From NCBI GenBank assembly GCA_947468255.1, contig CANIMM010000195.1, forward strand, positions 1 through 6,230: 6,230 bases of DNA, read 5' to 3'. Below are positions 5,559 through 6,230 of the stretch, one piece after another. Position numbers and translations under genes: made by a program. The notes under the pieces are model-generated. The model was not told where the DNA came from, did not search any database, and saw nothing but the letters and a program-made list of their open reading frames with translations. The stretch is from Chitinophagaceae bacterium (GTDB lineage: Bacteria; Bacteroidota; Bacteroidia; Chitinophagales; Chitinophagaceae). Each line of letters begins with the position of its first letter. Within the stretch, counting starts at the first letter, position 1.

Positions 5559-6230
5559 TTAAGCCGCTACGAGTCTGAAGCCATTGCCATGTATATTTAC
5601 AATTTCAATGGTTTCATCTTCCTTAAGGTATTTTCGCAACTTGGCAATGTAAACATCCATACTTCTTCCATTGAAATAAGTATCACTGCCCCAGATTTTC
5701 TTAAGTGCAGCTTCCCTAGTTAATAAATCATTTTTATGTTCACACAACATTTTTAATAATTCATTTTCTTTTGGAGAGAGTACATGTATCCTGCCATCAA
5801 TGGTCAGTTCCCTTAGGCGGGGGTTGAAATGGTATTTGCCCATATCAAATTCTGCATTTACTTCCTCTCGGTGTGTCTCCTCATTGCGCTTTAAAATTGC
5901 CTTTATTTTTAATAACAATACATCACTGTCAAAGGGTTTAGTAATATAGTCATCTGCCCCCAGTTTATATCCTTGTATAATGTCATCTTTCATTGTTTTG
6001 GCCGAAAGGAAAAACAATGGCACATCGGGATTGATATCCCTTATTTCCTCTGCTACTGCAAAGCCATCCATATTGGGCATCATCACATCTAGTAGGCAGA
6101 TATCAAATTTCTCCCTTTGAAAAGCTGCAAGCCCTAGGCGGCCATCTCTTTCAAGCACTACCTCGTAATCATTTAATTCAAGATAGTTTTTTAACACCAT
6201 CCCTAGATTGGTGTCGTCTTCACATAATAA
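5559..6230 (-). CDS. OmpR/PhoB-family response regulator, RprY-like (5' end outside window)
   Basis: The frame is open through the right edge: residues LLCEDDTNLG precede the internal ATG at 6200-6198 and carry the acidic pocket (Glu-Asp-Asp) that every receiver domain needs. The real start therefore lies beyond 6230, probably only a few codons away; 223 residues are visible. In visible-residue numbering, the phospho-acceptor is Asp48 in CLLDVMMP, the switch residue is Ser76 in FLSAK, and Lys98 is in YITKPF. A linker (about 112-127) leads to a winged-helix effector domain (about 128-221) with the recognition-helix region NGRSMDVYIAKLRKYLK. The LLCEDD start, SAKT-KDDI and SMDVYI-KLRK signatures resemble Bacteroides RprY, partner of the kinase RprX. 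Orthology is an inference, and the cognate kinase would be expected beyond the right edge. It is intact at its 3' end and followed by an intrinsic terminator. Confidence 0.9.
   Translation of the reverse strand, partial: LLCEDDTNLGMVLKNYLELNDYEVVLERDGRLGLAAFQREKFDICLLDVMMPNMDGFAVAEEIRDINPDVPLFFLSAKTMKDDIIQGYKLGADDYITKPFDSDVLLLKIKAILKRNEETHREEVNAEFDMGKYHFNPRLRELTIDGRIHVLSPKENELLKMLCEHKNDLLTREAALKKIWGSDTYFNGRSMDVYIAKLRKYLKEDETIEIVNIHGNGFRLVAA

Noticed and set aside
5502..5723. Plus-strand open frame of 73 codons after ruvB
   Set aside because: It starts in the terminator hairpin and continues antisense to the OmpR-type regulator. It is not a plausible gene.

Overview
This window is an ordinary-looking chromosomal stretch from a member of the Bacteroidota. 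The RuvB N-terminus (MSNPNLN...) and the style of the sensor kinase suggest the Chitinophagaceae or a near relative, but that finer placement is an inference. Four things support Bacteroidota. The DNA is AT-rich. None of the six visible start codons has a convincing Shine-Dalgarno sequence. Several TAnnTTTG-type -7 promoter boxes sit upstream of genes. The gene families are typical of the phylum: group II geranylgeranylglyceryl phosphate synthase, a LytS/LytTR pair and an RprY-like regulator.

Layout from left to right. (1) Positions 1-111, minus strand: the first 37 codons of an ArfB-type ribosome-rescue peptidyl-tRNA hydrolase, cut by the left edge. It shows the GGQ motif and is too short to be picked up as a long open frame. 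(2) 112-224: divergent spacer with promoter candidates for both sides. (3) 225-980, plus strand: bacterial geranylgeranylglyceryl phosphate synthase (PcrB/GGGPS family). (4) 1031-4175, minus strand: three genes transcribed in the order histidine kinase, LytTR response regulator, secreted M28 zinc peptidase, separated by 46 and 27 bp, probably one operon. (5) 4176-4454: divergent regulatory region with promoter candidates for the kinase operon and for ruvB, and a set of G(C/G)GGTTNAG repeats. (6) 4455-5486, plus strand: ruvB. (7) 5487-5558: convergent spacer with an intrinsic terminator for the minus strand. (8) 5559-6230, minus strand: an OmpR/RprY-like response regulator whose first codons lie beyond the right edge.

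The kinase and LytTR regulator form a complete two-component system. The peptidase directly behind them may be co-expressed with the system. The OmpR-type regulator belongs to a second system whose kinase is not in view. ArfB (ribosome rescue), GGGPS (lipid precursor) and RuvB (Holliday junction branch migration) are independent housekeeping functions.

I found no mobile element, CRISPR array, tRNA or rRNA, and nothing that amounts to a new system. The most useful second-look items are the regulatory architecture (possible leaderless starts, phased repeats) and the kinase-regulator-peptidase linkage.
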